From Rhizobacter sp. (lineage in GTDB: Bacteria > Pseudomonadota > Gammaproteobacteria > Burkholderiales > Burkholderiaceae_C): a DNA stretch of 6,806 nucleotides. The notes under the pieces were generated by a model, which saw only the letters and a list, made by a program, of their open reading frames with translations, was not told the DNA's origin and made no database searches. The translations under genes were made by a program, and so were the position numbers. Position 1 is the stretch's first letter; each line of letters starts with the position of its first letter. Location: the NCBI GenBank assembly GCA_025360945.1, contig JANYBE010000330.1:1-6806 (forward strand), given 5' to 3'. Shown here piece by piece: positions 1 through 6,349 of the stretch.

Positions 1-1136
1 ACCAGCGCGGCACCGGCCAGTCCGCGCCGCTCGAATGCGCGGACCCGCAGCGTGAAGCACTGGCCGAGCAGTCCAATCCAGATCAGCAGCTCAGGCAATT
101 GATGCAATGCAAAGCAGCGCTGCTCAAGCTGCCCTACATACAGGCCGAGGCCGACCTCGGCTTTTTCACGACGACGCTGGCGATGCAGGACCTGGATGCG
201 GTGCGCGCGCAGCTGGGCGCACCGCAGATCAACCTGGTCGGCATCTCGTACGGCACGCGCGCTGCGCTCGAATACATGCGCCAGTTCCCGGCCCATGTGC
301 GGCGCAGCGTGCTCGATTCGGTTGCCCCGCCGGACATGGTGCTGCCCGCAAGCTTCTCGACCGATAGCCAGGCCGCGCTCGACACTTTGCTGCGCGCCTG
401 CGAGCAGCAGCCTGCGTGCGTGCAGGTCTACCCGAGACTGCGTTCCGACTGGGCGGAGCTGCTTGCCAGCCTGCCAAAGGCCGTGACCGCCGTGCAACCG
501 CTCATCGGCAAGACCGAGCATTTCACGATGACACGCGACATGGTGCTTGGCGCCGTGCGCGGTGCGCTGTATTCGCCCGCCACCGCCGCCGCGCTACCGG
601 CCGCGATCACCGAGGCAGCCGCCGGGCGCGTCGAGGCGCTGGTCGGCGTGGGCGCGCTGCTTTCGTCGCGCAAGGGCATACAGCTGGCGATGGGCATGCA
701 CTTCTCGGTCGTGTGCGCCGAAGACGCGCCGCGCCTGAACGACGCCAACGATGCGCCGGGCGCCGACTTCCGCACCGACTACGCGGCGCTGTACAGGCGC
801 GTCTGCGCGCAGTGGCCGCGCGGCGCGGTGCCGGCCGATTTCTACAAGGTGCCTGTGAGCCCGGTTCCCACGCTGCTGTTCAGCGGCGGCGCCGATCCCG
901 CCACGCCGCCGCGGCATGGCGCGCGCGTGGCCGCGGCGCTGGGCCCCACCGCGCAGCATGTGGTCGTGCCCAACGCCGGCCACGGCGTGCTCGGTGTCGG
1001 CTGCGCGCGTGAGCTGCTCTACCGCTTCATCACCGCTGCCGACGACAAGGTGGCCAGCGCCCTCGACGCGAACTGCGTGAAGGCAATCCCGCGGCCGGGT
1101 GTGTTCATCCCGATGAGCCTGGAGGCGTCGAAGTGA
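1..1136 (+). CDS. TAP-like alpha/beta hydrolase (putative secreted peptidase), 5'-truncated
   Basis: This is the C-terminal 377 or so residues of a serine alpha/beta hydrolase. The frame (codons from base 3) is open to the left edge, so the TTG at 99 and nearby ATG codons are internal, not starts. The first visible residues, QRGTGQS, are the family's DQRGTG-type motif after strand 4. The nucleophile elbow GISYG puts the catalytic Ser at 246-248, the acid is the Asp of SGGADP at 894-896, and the catalytic His is in NAGHG at 981-983. Order and spacing fit the tripeptidyl-aminopeptidase/proline-iminopeptidase-like group with a C-terminal TAP-like domain. About 100 residues are missing, including the usual HGGPG oxyanion motif and any signal peptide. 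Eight cysteines in the visible part suggest disulfides and hence export, which is inference. The stop overlaps the natA start by 4 bases. Substrate is unknown; peptidase versus esterase cannot be settled from sequence. Confidence 0.88.
   Translation, partial: QRGTGQSAPLECADPQREALAEQSNPDQQLRQLMQCKAALLKLPYIQAEADLGFFTTTLAMQDLDAVRAQLGAPQINLVGISYGTRAALEYMRQFPAHVRRSVLDSVAPPDMVLPASFSTDSQAALDTLLRACEQQPACVQVYPRLRSDWAELLASLPKAVTAVQPLIGKTEHFTMTRDMVLGAVRGALYSPATAAALPAAITEAAAGRVEALVGVGALLSSRKGIQLAMGMHFSVVCAEDAPRLNDANDAPGADFRTDYAALYRRVCAQWPRGAVPADFYKVPVSPVPTLLFSGGADPATPPRHGARVAAALGPTAQHVVVPNAGHGVLGVGCARELLYRFITAADDKVASALDANCVKAIPRPGVFIPMSLEASK
1121..1125 (+). promoter_or_regulatory. Ribosome binding site of natA
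   Basis: GGAGG lies 7 bases before the GTG at 1133, inside the end of the hydrolase gene. It supports that GTG as the natA start and implies reinitiation after the hydrolase stop at 1134-1136. Confidence 0.7.
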
Positions 1137-1927
1137 TCCACATCGAACACCTCGCGAAGCAGTTCAGCGCGCCCGCCGCGGGCCACAAAGGCCTGAGCTT
1201 CAAGCGCGCCGCACCGCGCATCGTGCAGGCCGTGCGCGACGTGAACCTGCACGCACCCGACGGCCACATCACCGGCCTGCTCGGCCCGAATGGCGCCGGC
1301 AAGACGACGACATTGCGCATGCTCGCCGGCCTGATTGCGCCCGACGCCGGGCGCATGGTGGTGGACGACATCGACGTGGCCACCGACACGCGCAAAGCGC
1401 TTGCGCGCATGGGCGTGCTGTCGGATGCGCGTGGCCTTTACCCGCGCCTAAGTGCGCGCGAGAACATAGTCTACTACGGGCGGCTCCACGGCTTGAGCGC
1501 GGATGCCGCGAACGCGCGAGCCGAATCGCTCGCGCGGATGCTCGACATGAGACCCCTGCTCGACCGCCGTACCGACGGCTTCAGCCAGGGCGAACGCATG
1601 AAGACTGCGCTCGCACGCGCACTCGTTCACGATCCGGCAAACATCATCCTCGACGAGCCGACCAACGGCCTGGACGTCCTTGCGACGCGCGCGCTGCGCG
1701 ACAGCCTGCGCTGGCTGCGCTCGACCGAAGGCGGCGCGAAGTGCATCGTGTTCTCGACCCACATCATGCAGGAAGTCGAACGGCTGTGCGACAGTGTCGT
1801 CGTCGTCGCGCACGGCCGCACCGTGGCCACCGGCAGCGTCTTAGAACTCCTGACGCAGACCGATGAGCAGGACTTCGAAGAGGCGTTCGTGAAGCTGGCG
1901 TTCGCCGACGAGGAGACCCCCGCGTGA
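1133..1927 (+). CDS. natA: NatA-type ABC transporter ATP-binding protein
   Basis: A 264-residue cytoplasmic ATPase that should power the NatB permease encoded next to it. The visible motifs are Walker A GPNGAGKT (51-58), Walker B IILDEP with catalytic Glu175, D-loop NGLD (178-181) and the switch His210 in FSTH. The signature motif is SQGER (151-155) instead of LSGGQ, a form typical of NatA-like proteins. The Q-loop position reads LSDARGLYP with Asp98 where most ABC ATPases have Gln. An insertion of about 15 residues between the first strands (around 13-30) is also seen. The GTG start is backed by GGAGG 7 bases upstream and a GTGA overlap with the hydrolase stop; the 3' end makes a second GTGA overlap with natB. 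In Bacillus, NatAB exports Na+. Whether this system moves sodium, a drug or another substrate cannot be read from sequence. Confidence 0.92.
   Translation: MIHIEHLAKQFSAPAAGHKGLSFKRAAPRIVQAVRDVNLHAPDGHITGLLGPNGAGKTTTLRMLAGLIAPDAGRMVVDDIDVATDTRKALARMGVLSDARGLYPRLSARENIVYYGRLHGLSADAANARAESLARMLDMRPLLDRRTDGFSQGERMKTALARALVHDPANIILDEPTNGLDVLATRALRDSLRWLRSTEGGAKCIVFSTHIMQEVERLCDSVVVVAHGRTVATGSVLELLTQTDEQDFEEAFVKLAFADEETPA
1911..1915 (+). promoter_or_regulatory. Ribosome binding site of natB
   Basis: AGGAG lies 8 bases before the GTG at 1924, inside the last codons of natA. It supports the GTG start of natB and coupling to natA translation. Confidence 0.7.
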
Positions 1928-3096
1928 AGAACTGGCAAACCGTCGTCACGATCTTTCGCAAGGAGATCGCCGACGCGCTGCGCGACCGGCGCACGCTGCT
2001 GACGGTGCTGATCTCGTCGGTGCTTATGGGGCCGCTGGTGCTGCTGGCGATCTCGGGGCTGGTGGCCTCGATCGAGTCGAACGCCGAACAGCGCGAGGTC
2101 GTCGTCTCCGGGTTGGACTTTGCCCCAACGCTGCAGAACTACTTTGAGCGCCAGACCTTCACGGTGCGCGCCGCGCCGTCGGACTTCGAGGCCCAGCTTC
2201 ACAGCGCGAAGCTTCCAGACGCGGTCGTGGTCGTGCCCAAGGATTTCGAGACCGCACTGCAACGCGGCGACGCGCCTATCGTCGAGATCGTCGCCGATAG
2301 CGCGAATCAGCGCTCGCAGGCGAGCAGCAGCCGTACCGCGCGCTTGCTCGGCGGGTTCAGCCGCGAGCGCGCGACGCTGAATTTGGCGATGCGCGGTGTC
2401 TCGCCCGATGTGCTGGAGCCGGTTCAGGTCGAGGAGCGCGACCTCGCGAGCACCCAGACGCGTGCAACGCAGATCACCGGCATGCTGCCCTTCTTCGTGC
2501 TGATGGCAGTTCTCACCGGCGCGCTAAACGCGGCGCTGGACACGACCGCCGGCGAACGCGAGCGCGGCTCGCTGGAACCGCTCCTGATGAATCCGACCGA
2601 GCGTTGGGCGCTGGTGCTCGGCAAATGGGGCGCGGTCGCAAGTGTCGGCATGTTGATCGCGGTGCTGAGCTGCTTCAGCTTTCTGCCCGGCCAGTGGCTG
2701 CTGCGCAGCGACACACTGGCCGCGATGTTCCAGTACGGGTTGCGCGAGGCGCTTTTGTTCCTCGTCGTGCTGGTGCCGTTTGCCGCGGCGGCCTCCGCGC
2801 TGCTGATGGCGGTGGCGATCCGCTGCAAGACCTTCAAGGAGGCCCAGGCGAGCGCCACGGTCGTGATGCTCGCGGCCTCGCTGCTGCCGCTGATCAATGT
2901 GTTCAGCCTGGGGCAGGAAGCGCCGTGGTATCTGTGGGTCCCGGCGCTGGCGCAGAACCTTTTGATGACGCGGGTGCTCAAGGGCGAGGCCCTCGGCATT
3001 GAGGAGGTCGTTGCGCCCTTGATCGTCTGTGTGCTGATCGGGACGCTGGCGGTATGGTTCGTGGCGCGCACCTTGCGCAGTGCGGCAGTGCGATGA
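1924..3096 (+). CDS. natB: NatB-type ABC-2 family permease
   Basis: A 390-residue inner-membrane protein, the likely membrane partner of NatA. By eye there is one hydrophobic segment near the N-terminus (about 24-48), then a soluble domain of about 135 residues (50-185) that should face the periplasm. Five more hydrophobic segments follow, at about 186-205, 233-255, 275-298, 309-330 and 361-382. This is the layout of ABC-2 exporters of the NatB/YhaP group. Between segments 2 and 3 lies the family motif ERERGSLEPLL (211-221), followed by NPTERWALVLGKW. The amphipathic N-terminus FRKEIADALRDRRTLL is also typical of these permeases. Start GTG at 1924 overlaps the natA stop (GTGA); the stop overlaps the next ATG (ATGA). 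Length is close to the B. subtilis protein. Transport of Na+ is an assumption from the family name; the substrate is unproven. Confidence 0.9.
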   Translation: MKNWQTVVTIFRKEIADALRDRRTLLTVLISSVLMGPLVLLAISGLVASIESNAEQREVVVSGLDFAPTLQNYFERQTFTVRAAPSDFEAQLHSAKLPDAVVVVPKDFETALQRGDAPIVEIVADSANQRSQASSSRTARLLGGFSRERATLNLAMRGVSPDVLEPVQVEERDLASTQTRATQITGMLPFFVLMAVLTGALNAALDTTAGERERGSLEPLLMNPTERWALVLGKWGAVASVGMLIAVLSCFSFLPGQWLLRSDTLAAMFQYGLREALLFLVVLVPFAAAASALLMAVAIRCKTFKEAQASATVVMLAASLLPLINVFSLGQEAPWYLWVPALAQNLLMTRVLKGEALGIEEVVAPLIVCVLIGTLAVWFVARTLRSAAVR

Positions 3097-3569
3097 CAGT
3101 CATATTCCCTTCACTGACTTGGCGCTGGTGCCGCTTCGACGAGCTAGACGTGTTCGAGCTCGACGCGATCTATCGCGCGCGCCAGCAGGTGTTTGCTATC
3201 GAGCAGGCCTGCGCGTACCTGGATGCGGATGGCTTTGACGCGGCCTCTTGGCATCTTGCCGCGTGGTCGCCCGGGCAACAGGTGCCGCTGGCGTACGCAC
3301 GCGTCGTGCATCCGGGGCAGAAGTATGCCGAGCCGTCAATCGGCCGCGTGATCACGGTCAGGCCGGCGCGCGGGACAGGGTTGGGTCGTGAACTGGTCCG
3401 GCGCGCCATCGCGCGTTGCAGCGAGGTCTTCCCCGGGCTAGGCATCCGGATCTCGGCGCAGACGCGACTGGAGCCTTTCTACGCCGAAGCCGGTTTCGTC
3501 GCCGTCGGGCCACCGTACGTCGAAGACGGCATCCTGCACACCGAGATGCTGCGCGCGCCACTGCCGTGA
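3093..3569 (+). CDS. elaA: ElaA-type GNAT acetyltransferase
   Basis: A 158-residue protein of the ElaA branch of the GNAT superfamily, expected to transfer acetyl from acetyl-CoA to an unknown amine. The ElaA marks are visible in order: W10-x-W and FDEL near the start, YRARQQVFAIEQ (27-38) followed by Y42 and DxDGFD, H54, the acetyl-CoA loop RGTGLG (93-98), the AQ of SAQTRL (122-123), FYAEAGF (129-135) and the C-terminal EDGILHTEM (144-152). The start is ATG 3093, giving an ATGA overlap with natB. The in-frame ATG at 3054 would add 13 residues not expected in the family and a 43-base overlap. No strong Shine-Dalgarno is seen, so translation probably depends on coupling to natB. It is the last gene of the four-gene operon; no hairpin terminator follows it. 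The physiological substrate of ElaA proteins is not established. Confidence 0.87.
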   Translation: MTVIFPSLTWRWCRFDELDVFELDAIYRARQQVFAIEQACAYLDADGFDAASWHLAAWSPGQQVPLAYARVVHPGQKYAEPSIGRVITVRPARGTGLGRELVRRAIARCSEVFPGLGIRISAQTRLEPFYAEAGFVAVGPPYVEDGILHTEMLRAPLP

Positions 3570-3595
3570 CCTGACTATCCTTGACTCCTTACAAT
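3566..3595 (+). promoter_or_regulatory. Candidate sigma70-type promoter of mnmG
   Basis: GTGACC (3566-3571, four of six bases of TTGACA) is separated by 18 bases from TACAAT (3590-3595, five of six of TATAAT). Transcription would begin near 3602, about 25 bases before the mnmG ATG. The -35 box overlaps the elaA stop codon. It fits a transcription unit boundary between elaA and mnmG, but the call rests on consensus matching by eye. Confidence 0.45.
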
Positions 3596-3626
3596 CGTGG
3601 CTTGCTCAAAAAATCAGGCAAGCGCG

Positions 3627-5594
3627 ATGCTGTTCCCGAAAGAATTCGATGTGATCGTGGTCGGCGGAGGCCACGCCGGCACCGAGGCTGCGCTCGCCGC
3701 GGCGCGCATGGGCGCAGCCACGCTGCTGCTCACGCACAACATCGAAACGCTCGGCCAGATGAGCTGCAACCCGTCGATCGGTGGCATCGGCAAGGGGCAC
3801 CTCGTGAAGGAGATCGACGCACTCGGCGGCGCAATGGCCGCCGCGACCGACGAGGCCGGCATCCAGTTCCGGATTCTGAACGGCTCCAAAGGACCGGCCG
3901 TGCGCGCAACGCGCGCGCAGGCGGACCGCATTCTGTACAAGGCGGCAATCCGTCACCGCCTCGAGAACCAGGCGAACCTGTGGCTGTTTCAGGGGGCGTG
4001 TGACGACCTGCTTCTCGAAGGTGATCGTGTATCGGGTGCCGTTACGCAAGTGGGCATTCGCTTCAATTCGAAGACAGTGGTGTTGACCGCGGGCACTTTT
4101 CTCGACGGCAAGATTCACATCGGCCTGCAGAGCCACGGCGCAGGGCGCGCCGGCGATCCACCGGCCATCGCGCTGTCGGCGCGGCTGAAGGAGCTTAAGC
4201 TGCCGCAAGGCAGGTTGAAAACCGGCACGCCGCCACGAATCGATGGCCGCAGCATCGACTTCGGCATGCTGACCGAGCAACCCGGTGATCTCGACCCGGT
4301 GCCGGTTTTCAGCTTCATGGGCAACGCTGGGCAACACCCGCGACAAGTGCCCTGCTGGATCACGCACACGAATGCGCGCACGCACGAGATCATTCGCGCT
4401 GGCTTCGACCGCAGCCCGATGTTCACCGGGCTGATCGATGGCGTCGGCCCGCGCTATTGCCCGAGCATCGAGGACAAGGTCAATCGCTTCGCCGACAAGG
4501 ACTCTCATCAGGTCTTCCTTGAGCCCGAAGGCCTGACGACACATGAGTTCTACCCGAACGGCATCTCGACCTCGTTGCCCTTCGACGTGCAACTCGCTGC
4601 CGTGCACACAATGACCGGGCTGGAGAACGCGCACATCCTGCGCCCCGGCTACGCAATCGAGTATGACTACTTCGACCCGCGGGCACTGAAGGCGAGCTTC
4701 GAGACCAAGGCGATCTGCGGTCTTTTTTTCGCCGGTCAGATCAACGGCACGACCGGCTACGAAGAGGCTGCGGCCCAAGGTTTGTTCGCCGGCTCGAATG
4801 CGGCGCTTCAGGTTCGCGGTGACCCACCGTGGTTGCCGCGTCGCGATCAAGCCTATCTCGGCGTTCTTGTCGATGACCTGATCACCAAGGGCGTGACCGA
4901 GCCATACCGGATGTTCACCAGCCGCGCCGAATTCCGCCTGCAGCTGCGCGAGGACAACGCCGACATGCGCTTGACCGAAGTCGGCCGCGAGCTCGGCCTG
5001 GTGGGCGATGCGCGCTGGACCGCATTCAACCGCAAGCGCGACGCCGTCGCCACCCAGGCCGAGCGCATGAAAGTGACCTGGGTTCGGCCCGACACCCTGC
5101 CCGCGGCCGATGGCGAGCGCCTGCTTGGCAAGGCGATCGAGCACGAGTATCGATTTGCGGACCTGCTGCGCCGCCCGGGTGTGAACTTCGATACCTTGAC
5201 GGAGGTCGCGAACATTGCCGGAGTTGCGCCGGGTGTTTCACGTGAAACGCTGCGGGTCGAGCTGGGCCAGCCGCTGGCGGACGCGGTGATCGAGCAGGTC
5301 GAGATCAGCATCAAGTATTCAGGCTACATTGACAAGCAGATCGACGATGTCGCCAGATCGACCCACTTCGAGACCCTGCGTCTGCCCGATGATCTCGACT
5401 ACGGTCAGGTGGCAGCACTCAGCTACGAGGTGCGGCAGAAACTCGCCAAGCATCGGCCAGAGACCTTGGGCCAGGCTTCGCGCATTTCAGGCGTGACGCC
5501 AGCCGCCATGTCGTTGCTGCTGATTCACCTGAAGAAGGGGCGTTTCAAGGGTTTTGCAGCCAACGATCAACCGACCGCCCATGCGGCGGCTTGA
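3627..5594 (+). CDS. mnmG: tRNA uridine-5-carboxymethylaminomethyl modification enzyme MnmG (GidA)
   Basis: A 655-residue FAD enzyme that works with MnmE to install the carboxymethylaminomethyl group on the wobble uridine (U34) of certain tRNAs, in the cytoplasm. The FAD-binding GGGHAG is at 13-18, followed by the family block MSCNPSIGGIGKGHLVKE with conserved Cys47. Further on are KTGTPPRIDG (198-207), PRYCPSIEDK with the second conserved Cys278, QINGTTGYEEAAAQG (371-385) and the C-terminal tRNA/MnmE-binding helical domain with YSGYIDKQ, LPDDLDY and RPETLGQASRISGVTP. Length is as usual. The ATG at 3627 gives the normal N-terminus (MLFPKEFDVIVVGGG) and has AGG 8 bases upstream. The upstream in-frame GTG at 3597 would add ten unrelated residues and precede the predicted transcript start. 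The gene carries an internal parS site at 5234-5249 and lies upstream of rsmG and parA, the common gidA-gidB-par order. Confidence 0.97.
   Translation: MLFPKEFDVIVVGGGHAGTEAALAAARMGAATLLLTHNIETLGQMSCNPSIGGIGKGHLVKEIDALGGAMAAATDEAGIQFRILNGSKGPAVRATRAQADRILYKAAIRHRLENQANLWLFQGACDDLLLEGDRVSGAVTQVGIRFNSKTVVLTAGTFLDGKIHIGLQSHGAGRAGDPPAIALSARLKELKLPQGRLKTGTPPRIDGRSIDFGMLTEQPGDLDPVPVFSFMGNAGQHPRQVPCWITHTNARTHEIIRAGFDRSPMFTGLIDGVGPRYCPSIEDKVNRFADKDSHQVFLEPEGLTTHEFYPNGISTSLPFDVQLAAVHTMTGLENAHILRPGYAIEYDYFDPRALKASFETKAICGLFFAGQINGTTGYEEAAAQGLFAGSNAALQVRGDPPWLPRRDQAYLGVLVDDLITKGVTEPYRMFTSRAEFRLQLREDNADMRLTEVGRELGLVGDARWTAFNRKRDAVATQAERMKVTWVRPDTLPAADGERLLGKAIEHEYRFADLLRRPGVNFDTLTEVANIAGVAPGVSRETLRVELGQPLADAVIEQVEISIKYSGYIDKQIDDVARSTHFETLRLPDDLDYGQVAALSYEVRQKLAKHRPETLGQASRISGVTPAAMSLLLIHLKKGRFKGFAANDQPTAHAAA
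5234..5249. promoter_or_regulatory. parS: parS centromere site 1 (inside mnmG)
   Basis: TGTTTCACGTGAAACG matches the ParB target TGTTTCACGTGAAACA at 15 of 16 bases and keeps the invariant CACGTG core and the 14-base inner palindrome. It lies in mnmG codons 536-541 (GVSRET). Five successive codons here end in A or T (GGT GTT TCA CGT GAA), unlike the G/C-ending codons around them, which suggests the DNA sequence is conserved for its own sake. The single mismatch is in a synonymous position (ACG versus ACA, both Thr), so coding does not force it. Confidence 0.88.
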
Positions 5595-5630
5595 TTTCGG
5601 CCGATATCGCTCGGATTTCCCCCGCCTTTC

Positions 5631-6296
5631 ATGGTTGAGTCGATCGATCCTCGTCGAGCGCGACTCTTCGATGTCGCCGAGCGGCTTCACTTGGCGCCCA
5701 GCAAGAACGAGGTTGATCAACTTCTCGCCTACCTCGATCTGCTCCAGCGCTGGAACGCCACCTACAACCTCACTGCGGTGCGCGACCCCGAGCGCATGCT
5801 GACTCAGCATGTAGCGGATTGCATGGCCGTGGTCTCGCCATTGCGTCGCCACTTCGGTTCGGCACCGTCTCGTCGCCTGCTCGACGTGGGCAGCGGCGGC
5901 GGCTTGCCAGGTGTCGTGATCGCGATCCTGAATCCGGAAATTGACGTGACCTGCGTCGATACAGTCGGCAAGAAAGCGGCGTTCCTCCAGCAGGTCGCTG
6001 CAAGCCTGCCCTTGCGCAACCTGCATTCCCAGCATGCGCGGGTCGAGCAGATGAAGACGGCGCCATTCGATGTCGTCACGTCGCGGGCCTTTGCGTCGTT
6101 GGCGGACTTTGTCGATCTGACCGGGCAGCATCTGGCCATGGGCGGAGTCTGGCTCGCGATGAAGGGAAAAGATCCGGCTGACGAACTCGCTGCGTTGCCG
6201 ATCGGCATCGACGTGTTTCACGTGGAACAACTGGACGTACCGGGGCTGGATGCTGAGCGCTGTCTGGTCTGGATGCGCTCCAAGCCCTCTCTATAA
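5631..6296 (+). CDS. rsmG: 16S rRNA (guanine-N7)-methyltransferase RsmG (GidB)
   Basis: A 221-residue SAM-dependent methyltransferase that modifies the 530-loop guanine (G527 in E. coli numbering) of 16S rRNA. The family N-terminal block WNATYNLTAVRDPE is at 41-54, followed by the H-x-x-D of QHVADCMAV. The SAM loop DVGSGGGLPG is at 85-94, the acidic ribose-binding Asp110 is in CVDTVGKKAAFL, and SRAFASL (151-157) and the W-x-A-MKGK strand (174-180) are also present. It is slightly longer than E. coli RsmG (207). ATG 5631 follows mnmG by 36 bases. No Shine-Dalgarno is visible, and no other in-frame start occurs before the conserved region, so this start is the best choice though it lacks support. 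Codons 195-200 (VFHVEQ) are a parS site. Loss of RsmG is known to give low-level streptomycin resistance in several bacteria. It is probably co-transcribed with mnmG. Confidence 0.95.
   Translation: MVESIDPRRARLFDVAERLHLAPSKNEVDQLLAYLDLLQRWNATYNLTAVRDPERMLTQHVADCMAVVSPLRRHFGSAPSRRLLDVGSGGGLPGVVIAILNPEIDVTCVDTVGKKAAFLQQVAASLPLRNLHSQHARVEQMKTAPFDVVTSRAFASLADFVDLTGQHLAMGGVWLAMKGKDPADELAALPIGIDVFHVEQLDVPGLDAERCLVWMRSKPSL
6214..6229. promoter_or_regulatory. parS: parS centromere site 2 (inside rsmG)
   Basis: TGTTTCACGTGGAACA fits the parS consensus TGTTNCACGTGNAACA at every position; read on the other strand it is the classical B. subtilis-type site. It encodes residues of VFHVEQ near the RsmG C-terminus. 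The codons TTT, GAA and CAA are the less G/C-rich choices in a G/C-ending gene. The site lies 121 bases before the parA start and 980 bases from the first site, which places ParB loading next to the par genes. Confidence 0.93.
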
Positions 6297-6297
6297 T
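6292..6297 (+). promoter_or_regulatory. Candidate -10 box of a parA promoter
   Basis: TATAAT is a perfect -10 hexamer whose TAA is the rsmG stop codon. Transcription would begin near 6304 and give a leader of about 46 bases to the parA ATG. The -35 region is poor: CTGGAT at 6269-6274 with 17-base spacing has only two or three of six matches by eye. It could therefore be a weak or activator-dependent promoter, or a chance hexamer. Confidence 0.35.
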
Positions 6298-6319
6298 CCA
6301 TTTCCATCCCCGCCGCCTG

Positions 6320-6333
6320 GCGCCGCTCGGCGC
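6320..6333 (+). other. Small GC hairpin in the rsmG-parA gap
   Basis: GCGCC (6320-6324) can pair with GGCGC (6329-6333) around a 4-base loop, 16 bases before the parA ATG. No T-run follows, so it is not an intrinsic terminator. In a parA leader it would form an RNA hairpin just upstream of a start that lacks a visible Shine-Dalgarno. In GC-rich DNA such a short stem may be chance. Confidence 0.3.
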
Positions 6334-6349
6334 ACCACCCGAACCGCCC

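Noticed and set aside
99..104. TTG 99 or ATG 102 as the hydrolase start
   Set aside because: Family sequence (QRGTGQS) is already readable upstream in the same frame, so the gene begins before the window.
3054..3092. ATG 3054 as the elaA start
   Set aside because: The extra 13 residues are merely natB coding sequence in another frame; ATG 3093 gives the same 4-base overlap seen at the other junctions.
3597..3626. GTG 3597 as the mnmG start
   Set aside because: It adds ten residues absent from MnmG proteins, lies at or before the predicted transcript start, and the ATG at 3627 gives the standard N-terminus.
3570..3626. Intrinsic terminator after elaA
   Set aside because: The only stem (3600-3623) is six pairs with a 12-base loop and is followed by the mnmG start, not by a T-run.
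3606..5144. A 512-codon open frame on the - strand opposite mnmG
   Set aside because: It mirrors mnmG in a GC-rich codon pattern, has no recognisable domain and low-complexity Arg/Ala/Gly composition; long antisense frames are usual in such genomes.
5595..5630. Promoter or replication-origin elements (DnaA boxes) between mnmG and rsmG
   Set aside because: No TTATNCACA-type box and no paired -35/-10 were seen in the 36-base gap or elsewhere; the origin, if near, is outside the window.
5487..6230. A 247-codon - strand frame opposite rsmG, starting at the parS site
   Set aside because: It is a shadow of rsmG; the methionine and MFHVKH-like start arise only from the palindromic parS bases.
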